Below, piece after piece: positions 34,424 to 43,071 of a stretch of DNA of 64,000 nucleotides; the first letter of the stretch is position 1, and every line of letters begins with the position of its first letter. A program made the position numbers and the translations under genes. The stretch covers positions 1,054,001-1,118,000 of the forward strand of contig NZ_JARVSC010000003.1 in the NCBI RefSeq assembly GCF_030209375.1, given 5' to 3'. Origin of the DNA: Plantibacter sp. ME-Dv--P-122b (GTDB taxonomy: Bacteria > Actinomycetota > Actinomycetes > Actinomycetales > Microbacteriaceae). The notes beneath the pieces were generated by a model. The model searched no databases and was not told where the DNA came from. It worked only from the letters and a program-made list of their open reading frames with translations.

Positions 34424-34915
34424 GTGACCGCCAACGAATCCACCACCGTCGCCACGGCCGACGACCTGCTCCAGCTCGAGAACCAGGTCTGCTTCGCGCT
34501 CGCCGTCGCGTCGCGCAGCGTCATCTCGCTCTACCGACCGATCCTCGAACCGCTCGGTCTCACCCATCCGCAGTACCTCGTGATGCTCGCGCTCTGGCAG
34601 CACAGCCCGCGCTCGGTCAAGGACCTCGGCGGCGCACTGCAGCTCGAACCGGCGACGTTGTCCCCACTCCTCAAGCGCCTCGAGACCGCCGGACTCGTCC
34701 GACGCGACCGCAGTCGACTCGACGAACGCGTGCTCGACGTCTCGCTCACCACCGCCGGCCGCGAGCTCCGCGCCCAGGCGGAGGCCATCCCGCACCGGGT
34801 CATGAACGAGCTCCGGATGGATGCCGAACACCTCACGCAGCTCCGCGAGATGCTCCACGCGGTGATCGGTGCGGCGACCACCGCGCCCGTCGTCACAGGC
34901 GACGACCCGCGCTGA
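34424..34915 (+). CDS. MarR-family regulator, OhrR-like
   Basis: The 163-aa winged-helix protein has the OhrR signature LENQVCFALAVASRSVISLYRP with the peroxide-sensing Cys23, then LGLTHPQYLVMLALW and LEPATLSPLLKRLETAGLVRRDRSRLDERVL. OhrR represses organic-hydroperoxide defence genes until its cysteine is oxidised. No ohr gene is adjacent; the divergent zinc-ribbon gene shares the operator. The GTG start is only six bases past a likely -10 element. Confidence 0.88.
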   Translation: MTANESTTVATADDLLQLENQVCFALAVASRSVISLYRPILEPLGLTHPQYLVMLALWQHSPRSVKDLGGALQLEPATLSPLLKRLETAGLVRRDRSRLDERVLDVSLTTAGRELRAQAEAIPHRVMNELRMDAEHLTQLREMLHAVIGAATTAPVVTGDDPR

Positions 34916-34952
34916 ACCGCACCGGCCGAGGGCTCGCCGCCCGGCGGGGTCG

Positions 34953-36335
34953 TCAGGCCGGCGACGAGGTCGTCGCCTCCGACGCGGTCGCGGCCCGCGG
35001 ATTCCGGATGCCGACGAACGACACCACGCCACCCACGAACATGAACACGGCGGTGGCCAGGACCACCCGCGGGAATCCGTCGACGCCGAGTGCACCACCG
35101 GCGATGATGCCGACCAAGGCGATCGACACGAGACCCGCCACACGCGACACGGCGTTGTTGACCGCCGACCCGATGCCCGCATGGGCCGGGTCGATCGACC
35201 CGAGGATGCCCGCAGTGAGCGGCGCGACCGTGATCGCGAGGCCGAGCCCGACGAGCAGGATGCCCGGGAACAGCTGCAGCCAGTAGTTGAGATCCTGCTG
35301 AGCACCCATCATCAGGAGGAAGCCGACTCCGGCGACGATCGGCCCGATCGTCATGAACAGCCGTGGTCCGTGTGTGCCGGCCAGCTTGCCGAACCACGAC
35401 GACAACGCGAGCATGACGAGCGTCGGCGGCAGGGTCGCGATGCCGGCCAGGGTCGCGCTGAAGCCCGCGGTCTGCTGGATGAACACCGCGATGGCGAAGA
35501 AGCCGAGCGAGAGGGCGCCGTAGATGAAGACCGTCGCGATGTTGCCGTAGCCGAAGTTCCGCACCCGGAAGAGCGACAGCGGCAGCATCGGATCGGGGTG
35601 GCGGTGCTCCCACCAGAGGAATGCGACGAAGGACACGACACCGCCGATGAGCGGCACGAGCAGCATCGGGCTCGACCAGCTGTAGCGCTCCTGCTCGATG
35701 AGCGCGAAGACGGGACCGCCCAGCCCGACGGCACCGAGCACGGCGCCGACGACGTCGATACGCGGGCGATGTTCGGGCTCGGGCACGCGATCGGTGCGCA
35801 TCATGAGCCAGAGCGTCACCAGGATCGGGATGATGTTGATCGCGAAGATGAGACGCCAGGACAGCGTGTCGACGAGCACACCGCCGAGCAGCGGACCGGT
35901 GATGCCCGCAGCTCCCGTCCACGCCGTCCAGGTGCCGATCGCCTTGCCCTGCGCGACGCCACTGAACGTCGAGATGATGATCGCGAGCGAACTCGGGACG
36001 AGCAGCGCAGCCGCGCCACCCTGAAGCAGTCGGGCGATGATGAGGACCTCGGCGGTCGGCGCAAGGGCGCACAGGATCGAGGTGACGCCGAAGCCGATGA
36101 GCCCGATGCGGAGGATGCGGATGCGCCCGAACGCGTCGGAGAGCGACCCTGCGAGCAGGATGAGCGAGCCCAGGGTGATCAGGTAGGCGTCGACCACCCA
36201 CTGCTGCACGATGAGGCCGCCGCCGAGTTCCTTCGTCATCGCGGGGAGTGCGACGTTCACGACCGAGCCGTCCAGGAACGCGACGAACGAGGAGAGGATC
36301 GCGATCGTGAGCACGAGGCGCTGCTGGCGGGTCAT
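34953..36335 (-). CDS. MFS drug exporter, DHA2 (14-TM EmrB/QacA) type
   Basis: The 460-aa protein has the DHA2 motifs: LDGSVVNVALPAM in helix 1, then QWVVDAYLITLGSLILLAGSLSDAFGR and the motif C-like TGPLLGGVLVDTLSWRLIF. About 14 helices are visible. It should export hydrophobic compounds by proton antiport. It is convergent with the OhrR-like regulator; the two may be unrelated. Divergent from the coiled-coil gene at 36478. Confidence 0.92.
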   Translation of the reverse strand: MTRQQRLVLTIAILSSFVAFLDGSVVNVALPAMTKELGGGLIVQQWVVDAYLITLGSLILLAGSLSDAFGRIRILRIGLIGFGVTSILCALAPTAEVLIIARLLQGGAAALLVPSSLAIIISTFSGVAQGKAIGTWTAWTGAAGITGPLLGGVLVDTLSWRLIFAINIIPILVTLWLMMRTDRVPEPEHRPRIDVVGAVLGAVGLGGPVFALIEQERYSWSSPMLLVPLIGGVVSFVAFLWWEHRHPDPMLPLSLFRVRNFGYGNIATVFIYGALSLGFFAIAVFIQQTAGFSATLAGIATLPPTLVMLALSSWFGKLAGTHGPRLFMTIGPIVAGVGFLLMMGAQQDLNYWLQLFPGILLVGLGLAITVAPLTAGILGSIDPAHAGIGSAVNNAVSRVAGLVSIALVGIIAGGALGVDGFPRVVLATAVFMFVGGVVSFVGIRNPRAATASEATTSSPA

Positions 36336-36477
36336 GGGTTCAGGGTAGCCCCGCGGACCGACGCGCCGAGCGCGATCCCGAGGAAGCTCGACAGGCGTCG
36401 GAACACCGTCGACGACCGATATCCCACGCCACGTCCTCCCCAGCCGATCCCCGTTCCGCGTTCGTAGACTGGAGCCC

Positions 36478-37749
36478 ATGGACGACCTGTGGTGGCTCCC
36501 CTCGCTCATCGTGTTCGGGGGCGTCGGCATCATCGTCTGGTTGCTCGTCACCCTGCTGCGTCGGCGCAATCCGAAGACGCCCGTCGCCTCCATCGACGAC
36601 CTCCATCGCCGCGCGGGCATCGCCCTCGTCCGAACCGACGACGCGGTCCGCGAGGCCGAGGACGAGGTCGGATTCGCCGAGGCGGAGTTCGGACGTGAAG
36701 CCGCCCGAGGATATGCGGCCGATGTCGCCTCGGCGCGCTCGGCGCTCGGAGAGGCGTTCCGGCTCCGCCAATCGCTCGAGGACGAGATCGCCGACACGGA
36801 GGCGCAGCGCCGCACCTGGAACGAGCGGATCATCAGCGTCTGCGAGGACGTCGAGCGCACCCTGAGCGCCCGACTGCGCGGCTTCGACGAACGGCGGGGA
36901 GCGGAGCGTTCGGCCCCCGACCTCTTCGACCAGCTCCGACGGCGCATCGACCGCGCCCGCGAGCGACTCACCACCACCGGCCTCGCGATCGCCTCAGCCG
37001 CCGATCGCTATGCGGCGAGCGCCGTCGAGGACGCCCGAGTGCTCCGCCGGGCCGCGCAGGACACGGTCGACCGGGCGACGGAGGATGCGGCGAGGACGAA
37101 GGATCGGATCGACACCGCCCAGCCGGCCGCCGCGGCGCTGCACGCCCTGGGGCGCGAGCTGCAACAGGCGGAGGACCGGCTGGACGCCGTCGAACGTTCG
37201 CTCGCGGGCATCACTGCGGCGGAGACCGAACTCGCCGCAGCGGGGCGGGAGCTCCGCACGGTGATCGCGGAAGCGGACGCCCTGGGCGCGACGATCGACC
37301 GCGCGGAGACGGCCGCCGTCATCGCCACTGCCGTGGAACGGGCGAACCGCGCGCTCCTCGAGGCGGAGTCGACCACGTCCACGGACGGCGACCGCGTCCT
37401 GCCCGACCCGGTGCGACGCCTGGAGGCGGTTCGCGCAGCCGACATCGACCTCGACGCCGCCCTCGCGACCGCCCGGAGCGCGCAGCAGCGCCTCGACAAC
37501 GCTCGCGAGGCAATGCGCGGGGCCCTGTTCACCGCGGACAGCAACATCCGTGTCGCCGTCGACGTCATCTCCGCACACCGAGGCAGGGTGGGTGCCGACG
37601 CGAGGACGCGGCTCGCCGAGGCGCAACGGCAGCTCGCGCTCGCGGAGGCGGCAGCGGTCGATGACCCGGTCGAGGCGCTCGACGCCGCCCGCCGCGCGTC
37701 GCGGATCGCCCAGGACGCGGATGCGCTGGCGCGATACGACGTCGGGTGA
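36478..37749 (+). CDS. Membrane-anchored coiled-coil protein (TPM-protein C-terminal type)
   Basis: The 423-aa product has one N-terminal membrane helix (LPSLIVFGGVGIIVWLLVTLL) followed by a long Ala/Glu/Arg-rich coiled coil with the motif DLHRRAGIALVRTDDAVREAEDEVGFAEAEFG. From memory this segment resembles the region after the phosphatase-like domain in actinobacterial TPM-domain membrane proteins, but here no TPM domain is present. A TAGACT element seven bases before the ATG suggests a very short or absent leader; GGAG also precedes the ATG. Role unknown. Confidence 0.78.
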   Translation: MDDLWWLPSLIVFGGVGIIVWLLVTLLRRRNPKTPVASIDDLHRRAGIALVRTDDAVREAEDEVGFAEAEFGREAARGYAADVASARSALGEAFRLRQSLEDEIADTEAQRRTWNERIISVCEDVERTLSARLRGFDERRGAERSAPDLFDQLRRRIDRARERLTTTGLAIASAADRYAASAVEDARVLRRAAQDTVDRATEDAARTKDRIDTAQPAAAALHALGRELQQAEDRLDAVERSLAGITAAETELAAAGRELRTVIAEADALGATIDRAETAAVIATAVERANRALLEAESTTSTDGDRVLPDPVRRLEAVRAADIDLDAALATARSAQQRLDNAREAMRGALFTADSNIRVAVDVISAHRGRVGADARTRLAEAQRQLALAEAAAVDDPVEALDAARRASRIAQDADALARYDVG

Positions 37750-37872
37750 CGCTGGCTCGTTGACGAGTAGCGACCGACACCCGGCATTCATGTTCTAGAA
37801 TATGAGTACCGCTGACGCGAAGCACTCACCGTGCATCGCACAGCCCTCGCCGTCGACTCCCGAGAGGACCCC

Positions 37873-38100
37873 GTGCCCAGCTCGTCCGCGCGCCAGCCGC
37901 GCTCCGCGTCCCCGATCTTCACGACGCTCACCCACGGGTTCGATGCGCAGGCGGCGGCGTCGGCTCCGGAGCAGACCCGCCTGTCCGGAGCACCGACCCA
38001 GCACGAGTCGCCGCTCGCCTCGACCGACTGCCCCATCTTCGACCAGCTCGCGGGCCGGCGCATCGCCCGCCGCCGGAGCAATTTCGTCCACCCCGCCTGA
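37873..38100 (+). CDS. Small hypothetical protein, 75 aa
   Basis: The frame from GTG 37873 follows a GAGAGGACCCC ribosome site and encodes a Ser/Ala-rich start, SPIFTTLTHGFDAQAAASAP and the ending RRRSNFVHPA. A longer frame from 37831 exists without a site. No family recognised; no membrane helix. The near-repeat SPIFTTL and CPIFDQL (both xPIFxxL) at its two ends is the one internal pattern visible. Confidence 0.55.
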   Translation: MPSSSARQPRSASPIFTTLTHGFDAQAAASAPEQTRLSGAPTQHESPLASTDCPIFDQLAGRRIARRRSNFVHPA

Positions 38101-38103
38101 CCC

Positions 38104-38275
38104 CACCCTTCGACAAGCTCAGGGACCGGAAGGGGAGCTCAGGGACCGGAAGGGAGCTCAGGGACCGGTAGGGGAGCTCAGGGACCGGTAACAGCTCAGG
38201 GACCGGTAACAGCTCAGGGACCGGCACCAGCAAAGGGACCCGGTGCCTGCCCTTCGACAAGCTCAGGAACCACCT
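38104..38275. repeat. Expanded dispersed-repeat array
   Basis: A leading CCCTTCGACAAGCTCAGGGA copy is followed by five to six AGCTCAGGGACCGG units at 18-20 bp spacing and a final CCCTTCGACAAGCTCAGGAA copy. It fills the gap between the small protein and the sugar permease genes. Confidence 0.9.
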
Positions 38276-38284
38276 GTCGACGTG

Positions 38285-39214
38285 CTACTTCAGCCCGGAG
38301 AACGCCAGCCCGTCGATCACCCGGCGCTGGAGCACGATGAACAGGATGAGCACCGGTGCCATCGCGAGGATCGACGCCGCCATCATCACCGGGTAGTCCG
38401 TCGTCTTGTCGCTCGAGAGCGTCGCGAGACCGGCGGCGAGCGGCATCGAGTTGGCGTAGGTGGAGACCACGAGCGGCCACAGCAGTTCGTTCCACGACCA
38501 CAGCACGGTCGTGATCGCGAGGACGCTGATGCTGGGCCGCGCGAGCGGCAGCATGATCTTCCAGAAGATCTGGAACGGCCCGGCGCCGTCGATCCGCGCC
38601 GCCTCCTCGAGCTCCATCGGCAGGTTCAGGAACGCCGTCCGCATGAGGAAGGTGCCGAACGCGCTGAAGAGGCCGGGTGCGACGATGCCGAGCGTGGTGT
38701 TCAGCCAGCCGAAGCCCTGCACGATCTGGTACTGCGAGATGAGGTACGCCTGCGACGGCACCATCAGGATCGACAGCGTCACGGCGAGCAGGACCGCGCG
38801 CCCCCGGAACCGCATCCGCGCGAACGCGTACCCCGCCATCGTGCAGAGGACGATCTGCGCGAGCGTCCTGATGACCGTGATGACGATCGAGGTGCGCAGC
38901 TGATCGAGGAACGGGAGGCGCTCGAACACCGCGGCGTAGTTCTGCCACTGCAGTTCGGCCGGCCAGAACGTGGGGACCACGCTCTGCACCTCCGCGTTCG
39001 TCGACAGCGACATGATGATCTGCCAGATGAACGGGAACGCCATGATGAGGCCGCCGACGCCGAGCACGACGTGGGCGACGACGTGCGACCCGCGTCGCTG
39101 GCCGGGCCGACCGGCGTCGCGGCGTCGCGCGGATGCGGCGGACGGTCGACCCGACCCCGGGACGGTGACGGCACGGGTGGTGAGCGGTGCTGTTGCCGTG
39201 AGTTGCTCAGTCAT
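38285..39214 (-). CDS. Carbohydrate ABC transporter permease, MalG type
   Basis: The 309-aa protein has a hydrophilic N-terminus and six membrane helices. The MalG-type EAA loop (MELEEAARIDGAGPFQIFWKIMLPLARP) and a C-terminal VIDGLAFSGLK ending complete the family pattern. It overlaps the MalF-type gene by eight bases and partners with it. Confidence 0.93.
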   Translation of the reverse strand: MTEQLTATAPLTTRAVTVPGSGRPSAASARRRDAGRPGQRRGSHVVAHVVLGVGGLIMAFPFIWQIIMSLSTNAEVQSVVPTFWPAELQWQNYAAVFERLPFLDQLRTSIVITVIRTLAQIVLCTMAGYAFARMRFRGRAVLLAVTLSILMVPSQAYLISQYQIVQGFGWLNTTLGIVAPGLFSAFGTFLMRTAFLNLPMELEEAARIDGAGPFQIFWKIMLPLARPSISVLAITTVLWSWNELLWPLVVSTYANSMPLAAGLATLSSDKTTDYPVMMAASILAMAPVLILFIVLQRRVIDGLAFSGLK

Positions 39215-40151
39215 TGTTGACCCATCGTTTCTGGAGCCGGAACTGGAGGAGCGTGACGAGTCCGATGATCAGGAAGATCACGATCGCGATCGCCGCCGCG
39301 TACCCCTTGTCGTTCTGGACGAAGCCCTGGTCGTAGAAGAAGTAGACGAGCGACATGCTCTTCGGGAGCACCGGGTTGGTGCTGCCGAGGATCGCGTACA
39401 GCAGGTCGAAGAGCTGGAAGCTCGAGATGACCGTGATGATCGTGACGAAGAAGATGCTCGGGGTGAGCAGCGGCACCGTGATCGAGCGGAACTGCCGCCA
39501 CCGGGTGGCGCCGTCGAGCTCCGCCGCCTCGTACAGCTCCGGTGCGATGTTCTTGAGCCCGGACGCCAGGATGATCATCGAGAAGCCGAGCGACGACCAG
39601 AGCCCGACGATCGCCACGGCGAACATCGCGGTGCCCGGCGTACTGATCCAGTAGGGGCCGTCGACACCGACGAGCGACAGCGTGTAGTTGAGGATGCCGA
39701 AGTCACCGTTGAAGATGATGCGCCAGACGATGGCCACGGCGGTCGGCATCGCGACGTACGGCAGGAAGAAGAGCACCCGGTAGAAGCTCGCGAACCGGAG
39801 CCCCGGGAGGTTCAACAGGCTCGCGAGGTAGACGGCGATCGGGATACCGAGGAGCACCACCGCCGTGTAGATCAGCGTGTTGCCGAGGGAGGAGTAGAGC
39901 CGCGGGTCGGCGAACAACCGGACGTAGTTCTCGATGCCCGTGAAGGTGGCGCCGCCGAACACGCCCCACTCGGTGAACGAGTAGTAGGCGGTCTGGATCA
40001 TCGGCCAGATGAAGAAGACGCCGATGCCGGTGAGGAGCGGGAGGACGAAGACCCAGGGCCAGGCGCCGTCGCCGCGGGCGGCACCCCGCCGGGCCACTCT
40101 CCGCGAGGAGAGCGGCGCCGACGGGGTGCGCAGCACGGTCTGACCGGTCAC
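39207..40151 (-). CDS. Carbohydrate ABC transporter permease, MalF type
   Basis: The 314-aa protein starts at GTG 40151, overlapping the stop of the binding-protein gene (GTGA). It shows six helices and the EAA loop (IAPELYEAAELDGATRWRQFRSITVPLLTPSI). No ATPase gene is nearby, so it probably uses a shared MsmK/UgpC-type ATPase encoded elsewhere, as is common in actinobacteria. Confidence 0.93.
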   Translation of the reverse strand: MTGQTVLRTPSAPLSSRRVARRGAARGDGAWPWVFVLPLLTGIGVFFIWPMIQTAYYSFTEWGVFGGATFTGIENYVRLFADPRLYSSLGNTLIYTAVVLLGIPIAVYLASLLNLPGLRFASFYRVLFFLPYVAMPTAVAIVWRIIFNGDFGILNYTLSLVGVDGPYWISTPGTAMFAVAIVGLWSSLGFSMIILASGLKNIAPELYEAAELDGATRWRQFRSITVPLLTPSIFFVTIITVISSFQLFDLLYAILGSTNPVLPKSMSLVYFFYDQGFVQNDKGYAAAIAIVIFLIIGLVTLLQFRLQKRWVNND

Positions 40152-41482
40152 TTCTTGGCCAGCGCGGCGTTCATCTGCTCGGCGAGATCCTTCGCCACGT
40201 CGGCGACCGGCTTGTCGCCGCTGAACGCGTCGGGCAGGAGCTCGACCTCGAGCGCGTTCCACGCGGCGGTGTTCTCAGACACCGGCAGCGGCTTCGCGTA
40301 GTCGAGGGCGTCGAGGAAGACCTGCAGGTTCATCGTCGGGTAGGAGTCGACGAACGACTGCTGCGTGCCGGTGAAGGCGGGGATGACGGCGCCGAGGTCG
40401 CCCTGCTGCTGCTGGGCCTCCTCGCTCGCCAGGAACACCTGCAGCGCCTGTGCGGCCTGCTTGTTCTTGCTCGCCGACGCGACGACGTTGGAGACACCGT
40501 GGATGACCGTCGCCTGCTCCTTGCCGGTCGGCAGCGGGAAGGCCTGGGCGGTGGCGGCAACGTCGGACTCGCCGACGAGCGGACGCAGCCAGCTGCCACC
40601 CCAGTACATGGCGAGCTTGCCGGAGGTGAACCACTGGTCGGCCGGCGTGTCAGTCAGCTGTTGGATGCTGGGTGATGAGCCGTTCGCGATGAGGTCGGTC
40701 CAGAACTGGAGCCCCTCCTGGGCCTCGGGGCTGTCGTACTCGGACTCGGTCTGGTCGTCGTTGATGACCTCGCCGCCGGCCTGCAGGATCGTGTTGTAGT
40801 AGGTGGTCTGGCCGTCCATGCCGCCGGCAGCGCCGTAGACGCCCTGGTCCTTCAGCTTCGTCGAGATCTCCTGCGCGGCGGTGTCGAAGTCGTCCCAGGT
40901 CCAGTCGTCGGCGGGCAGCGCGACGCCGGCCTGCTCGAAGAGGGCCGTGTTGACCCAGACGCCGATCGTGTCGAAGTCCTTCGGCACGCCGTACTGGGTG
41001 TCGTCGAGCGAATACAGCTCGTTCAGTGCCTCGGGATAGTTCGTCGGGTCGATGTCGCCCGCCTTGACGGCACCGGTGATCGGTTCGATCTTGCCGTTCG
41101 CCGCGTAGACCTGGAAGTTCGGGCCGTTCAACCAGAAGAGGTCGGGCAGGGTGTCGCTCGAGGCCTGCGTCTGGAGCTTCGACCAGTACGAGGCCCAGGG
41201 CGTGACGTTCACGTTGACGGTGATGTCGGGGTAGACCTTGTTGAAGGCCTCGATGTTGGCGTCGATCGCCTCGACCTGGGCCTGGTCCCAGACGCCGTAG
41301 GTGATCTCGGCCTTGAGGTCCTTCGGGGCGGCGGCGTACTCGCCACCGGTGGCGCCCCCGCCACCGGTGCTGCAGCCGGCGGTGAGCGCGGCGGCTGCGA
41401 GGAGGCCGATGCCACTGAGGACGGCCCGGCGGCGGTTGCGACCGCCGGGAGCGGTGTTGCGGTTCTTGAACGGCGAAGGCAT
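40148..41482 (-). CDS. Extracellular sugar-binding lipoprotein (family 1)
   Basis: The 444-aa product has a twin-basic start (RNRRRAVLSGIGLLAAAALTAGC) with lipobox TAGC at about residue 37. Family-1 features follow: EITYGVWDQAQVEAID, FNKVYPDITVNV, LPDLFWLNGPNF and KLAMYWGGSWLRPL. It should deliver a sugar or amino sugar to the two permeases. ATG 41482 follows an AAAGGA site. It is preceded by the Gfo/Idh/MocA gene in the same operon. Confidence 0.93.
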   Translation of the reverse strand: MPSPFKNRNTAPGGRNRRRAVLSGIGLLAAAALTAGCSTGGGGATGGEYAAAPKDLKAEITYGVWDQAQVEAIDANIEAFNKVYPDITVNVNVTPWASYWSKLQTQASSDTLPDLFWLNGPNFQVYAANGKIEPITGAVKAGDIDPTNYPEALNELYSLDDTQYGVPKDFDTIGVWVNTALFEQAGVALPADDWTWDDFDTAAQEISTKLKDQGVYGAAGGMDGQTTYYNTILQAGGEVINDDQTESEYDSPEAQEGLQFWTDLIANGSSPSIQQLTDTPADQWFTSGKLAMYWGGSWLRPLVGESDVAATAQAFPLPTGKEQATVIHGVSNVVASASKNKQAAQALQVFLASEEAQQQQGDLGAVIPAFTGTQQSFVDSYPTMNLQVFLDALDYAKPLPVSENTAAWNALEVELLPDAFSGDKPVADVAKDLAEQMNAALAKK

Positions 41483-41505
41483 GACTGGAGTCCTTTCGAG
41501 GTGCG

Positions 41506-42738
41506 CTACCGGGCGGCGGCGTCGAGGGAGTGCGGTGCGGTGCTGGCGGTGAGGGAGGAGAAGTACTCGACGAGTGCGGGGTCGAGTGGCGGGACGTCGA
41601 GCGGGATCGAACCGTTGCGCAGGGAGTGTGCGGCGAGGGCTCCGGCGGCGACGGCCTGGCGTGCGGCGACCGGCGACAGCGTGGTCGGGGTGCCGTCGGC
41701 GACGAAGGCGAGGAACTCGTTCATCGTGTCGAGGTCGGCGTCGGCGTGCCCCTCCTCGACGCCCGCGATCGGGTACTCGACGTCGCCCTCGGTGCTCCAG
41801 GTGCGACGACGGTTCCAGACCTTGACGGTGCCACCGGCGGTGTCGCCGATGTTCTCGAGCCTGCCGTGCGTCCCGATGACGGTGTAGTTCCGCCAGTAGT
41901 CGGGCGTGAAGTGGCACTGCTCGTAGCTGGCGGTGATCTCGTGCTCGAGGGTCATGAGCATCATCGAGACGTCCTCGACGTCGACCACGGGGTTCAGGCC
42001 GCGCTGCGCCTCGGGCGGCCAGTTGTCGTATGAGAACCAGTCGGCCATGGTCTGGTCGCTGCGGTCCTCGTGGTCGTCGATGTCGCCGTAGACCGCGAGG
42101 TCGCCCATCGCGACGACGCGCTGCGTGTACGCGCCGGCGAGGAAGTGGACGACGTCGATGTCGTGGCTCGCCTTCTGCAGGAGCAGGGTGTTCACGCGCG
42201 AGCGGTCGGCGTGCCAGTCCTTGAAGTAGTAGTCGCCACCGTTGCCGACGAAGTGGCGGACCCAGACGGACTTGACCGCGCCGATCTCACCGCGCTCGAT
42301 GACCTCGTGCATGAGCCGGACGACCGCCGCATGGCGGAAGTTGTGCCCGACGTAGAGCGGCGTCTGAGACTCGTAGGCGGCCTGGAGGACCGCATCGGCG
42401 TCGTCGAGCGTGATCGCGAGCGGCTTCTCCAGGTAGACCGCGATGCCGGCGCGCAGCAGGTCGACCGCGATCTCCTTGTGGGTCCAGTCGGGCGTCGTCA
42501 CGATCGCCGCGTCGACACCGCCCTGCGCGATGAGCGCCTCGTGGGAGTCGAACACTTCGATGTCGTCGCCGAACAGCTGCCGCGCCCGACCCCGACCGAT
42601 CTCGGTGGTGTCGACCGCCGCGACGACCGATGCCGACGTGGGGCTCGTGGCGACGTGTTCGGCGATGTAGGCCCGCTGGCCGGTGCCGATGACGGCGACC
42701 CGGAGGCCTTCGGGGGTGGTGGCTGGTGCAGTGCTCAC
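41506..42738 (-). CDS. Gfo/Idh/MocA-family oxidoreductase
   Basis: The 410-aa product has the Rossmann start LRVAVIGTGQRAYIAEHV, the family EKP motif in YLEKPLAITLDDA, and a C-terminal substrate domain with VRHFVGNGGDYYFKDWHADRSR and HDIDVVHFLAG. Such enzymes oxidise, reduce or isomerise sugars and inositols with tightly bound or free NAD(P). It is the first gene of the sugar-import operon (GTG start at 42738), so it probably acts on the imported sugar. Confidence 0.92.
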   Translation of the reverse strand: MSTAPATTPEGLRVAVIGTGQRAYIAEHVATSPTSASVVAAVDTTEIGRGRARQLFGDDIEVFDSHEALIAQGGVDAAIVTTPDWTHKEIAVDLLRAGIAVYLEKPLAITLDDADAVLQAAYESQTPLYVGHNFRHAAVVRLMHEVIERGEIGAVKSVWVRHFVGNGGDYYFKDWHADRSRVNTLLLQKASHDIDVVHFLAGAYTQRVVAMGDLAVYGDIDDHEDRSDQTMADWFSYDNWPPEAQRGLNPVVDVEDVSMMLMTLEHEITASYEQCHFTPDYWRNYTVIGTHGRLENIGDTAGGTVKVWNRRRTWSTEGDVEYPIAGVEEGHADADLDTMNEFLAFVADGTPTTLSPVAARQAVAAGALAAHSLRNGSIPLDVPPLDPALVEYFSSLTASTAPHSLDAAAR

Positions 42739-43071
42739 TCGATCACATCCGCTTCCTTGCGTGAAGTTGATTCATATGATGCCAAAACGATCATGAAATG
42801 ACAATAGGCGATCACAGCGTCGACGCAAGTGCGGGGCGGCCGATGTGGAGAGGTTTTACCGCGCCGAAACATGGGGAGCGGAGTCGCACTTCGACAGGCT
42901 CAGTGACCGGGAGGGCGGCTCAGTGACCGGGAGGGCGGCTCAGTGACCGGGAGGGCGGCTCGGTGACCGGGAGGGCGGCTCAGCGACCGAAGGGCGGATC
43001 AGTGACCGGAGGGCGGCTCAGCGACCGGAGGGCGGCTCAGCGACCGGGAGGAACCGGCGACCGCGGAGGAC
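42739..43071. other. Intergenic region with promoter and repeat array (333 bp)
   Basis: The 42760-42820 part is AT-rich and holds the likely minus-strand promoter of the sugar-import operon, including the palindrome TCATATGA (42772-42779). A related TCATATGG lies before the DeoR gene at 43901. The rest (42886-43060) is repeat array. No gene seen. Confidence 0.6.
42886..43060. repeat. Tandem 20-bp array grown from the dispersed repeat
   Basis: One CACTTCGACAGGCTCAGTGA copy is followed by about eight CAGTGACCGGGAGGGCGGCT units at 19-20 bp periodicity with scattered substitutions. It sits between the sugar-import operon's promoter and the DeoR stop. Confidence 0.92.

Noticed and set aside
38104-38275. 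CRISPR-like or origin iteron array
   Set aside because: Same dispersed repeat with short filler; no replication genes and no spacer diversity.
42886-43060. CRISPR-like regular array
   Set aside because: Units are contiguous 19-20 bp with no unique spacers and derive from the dispersed repeat; no cas genes nearby.
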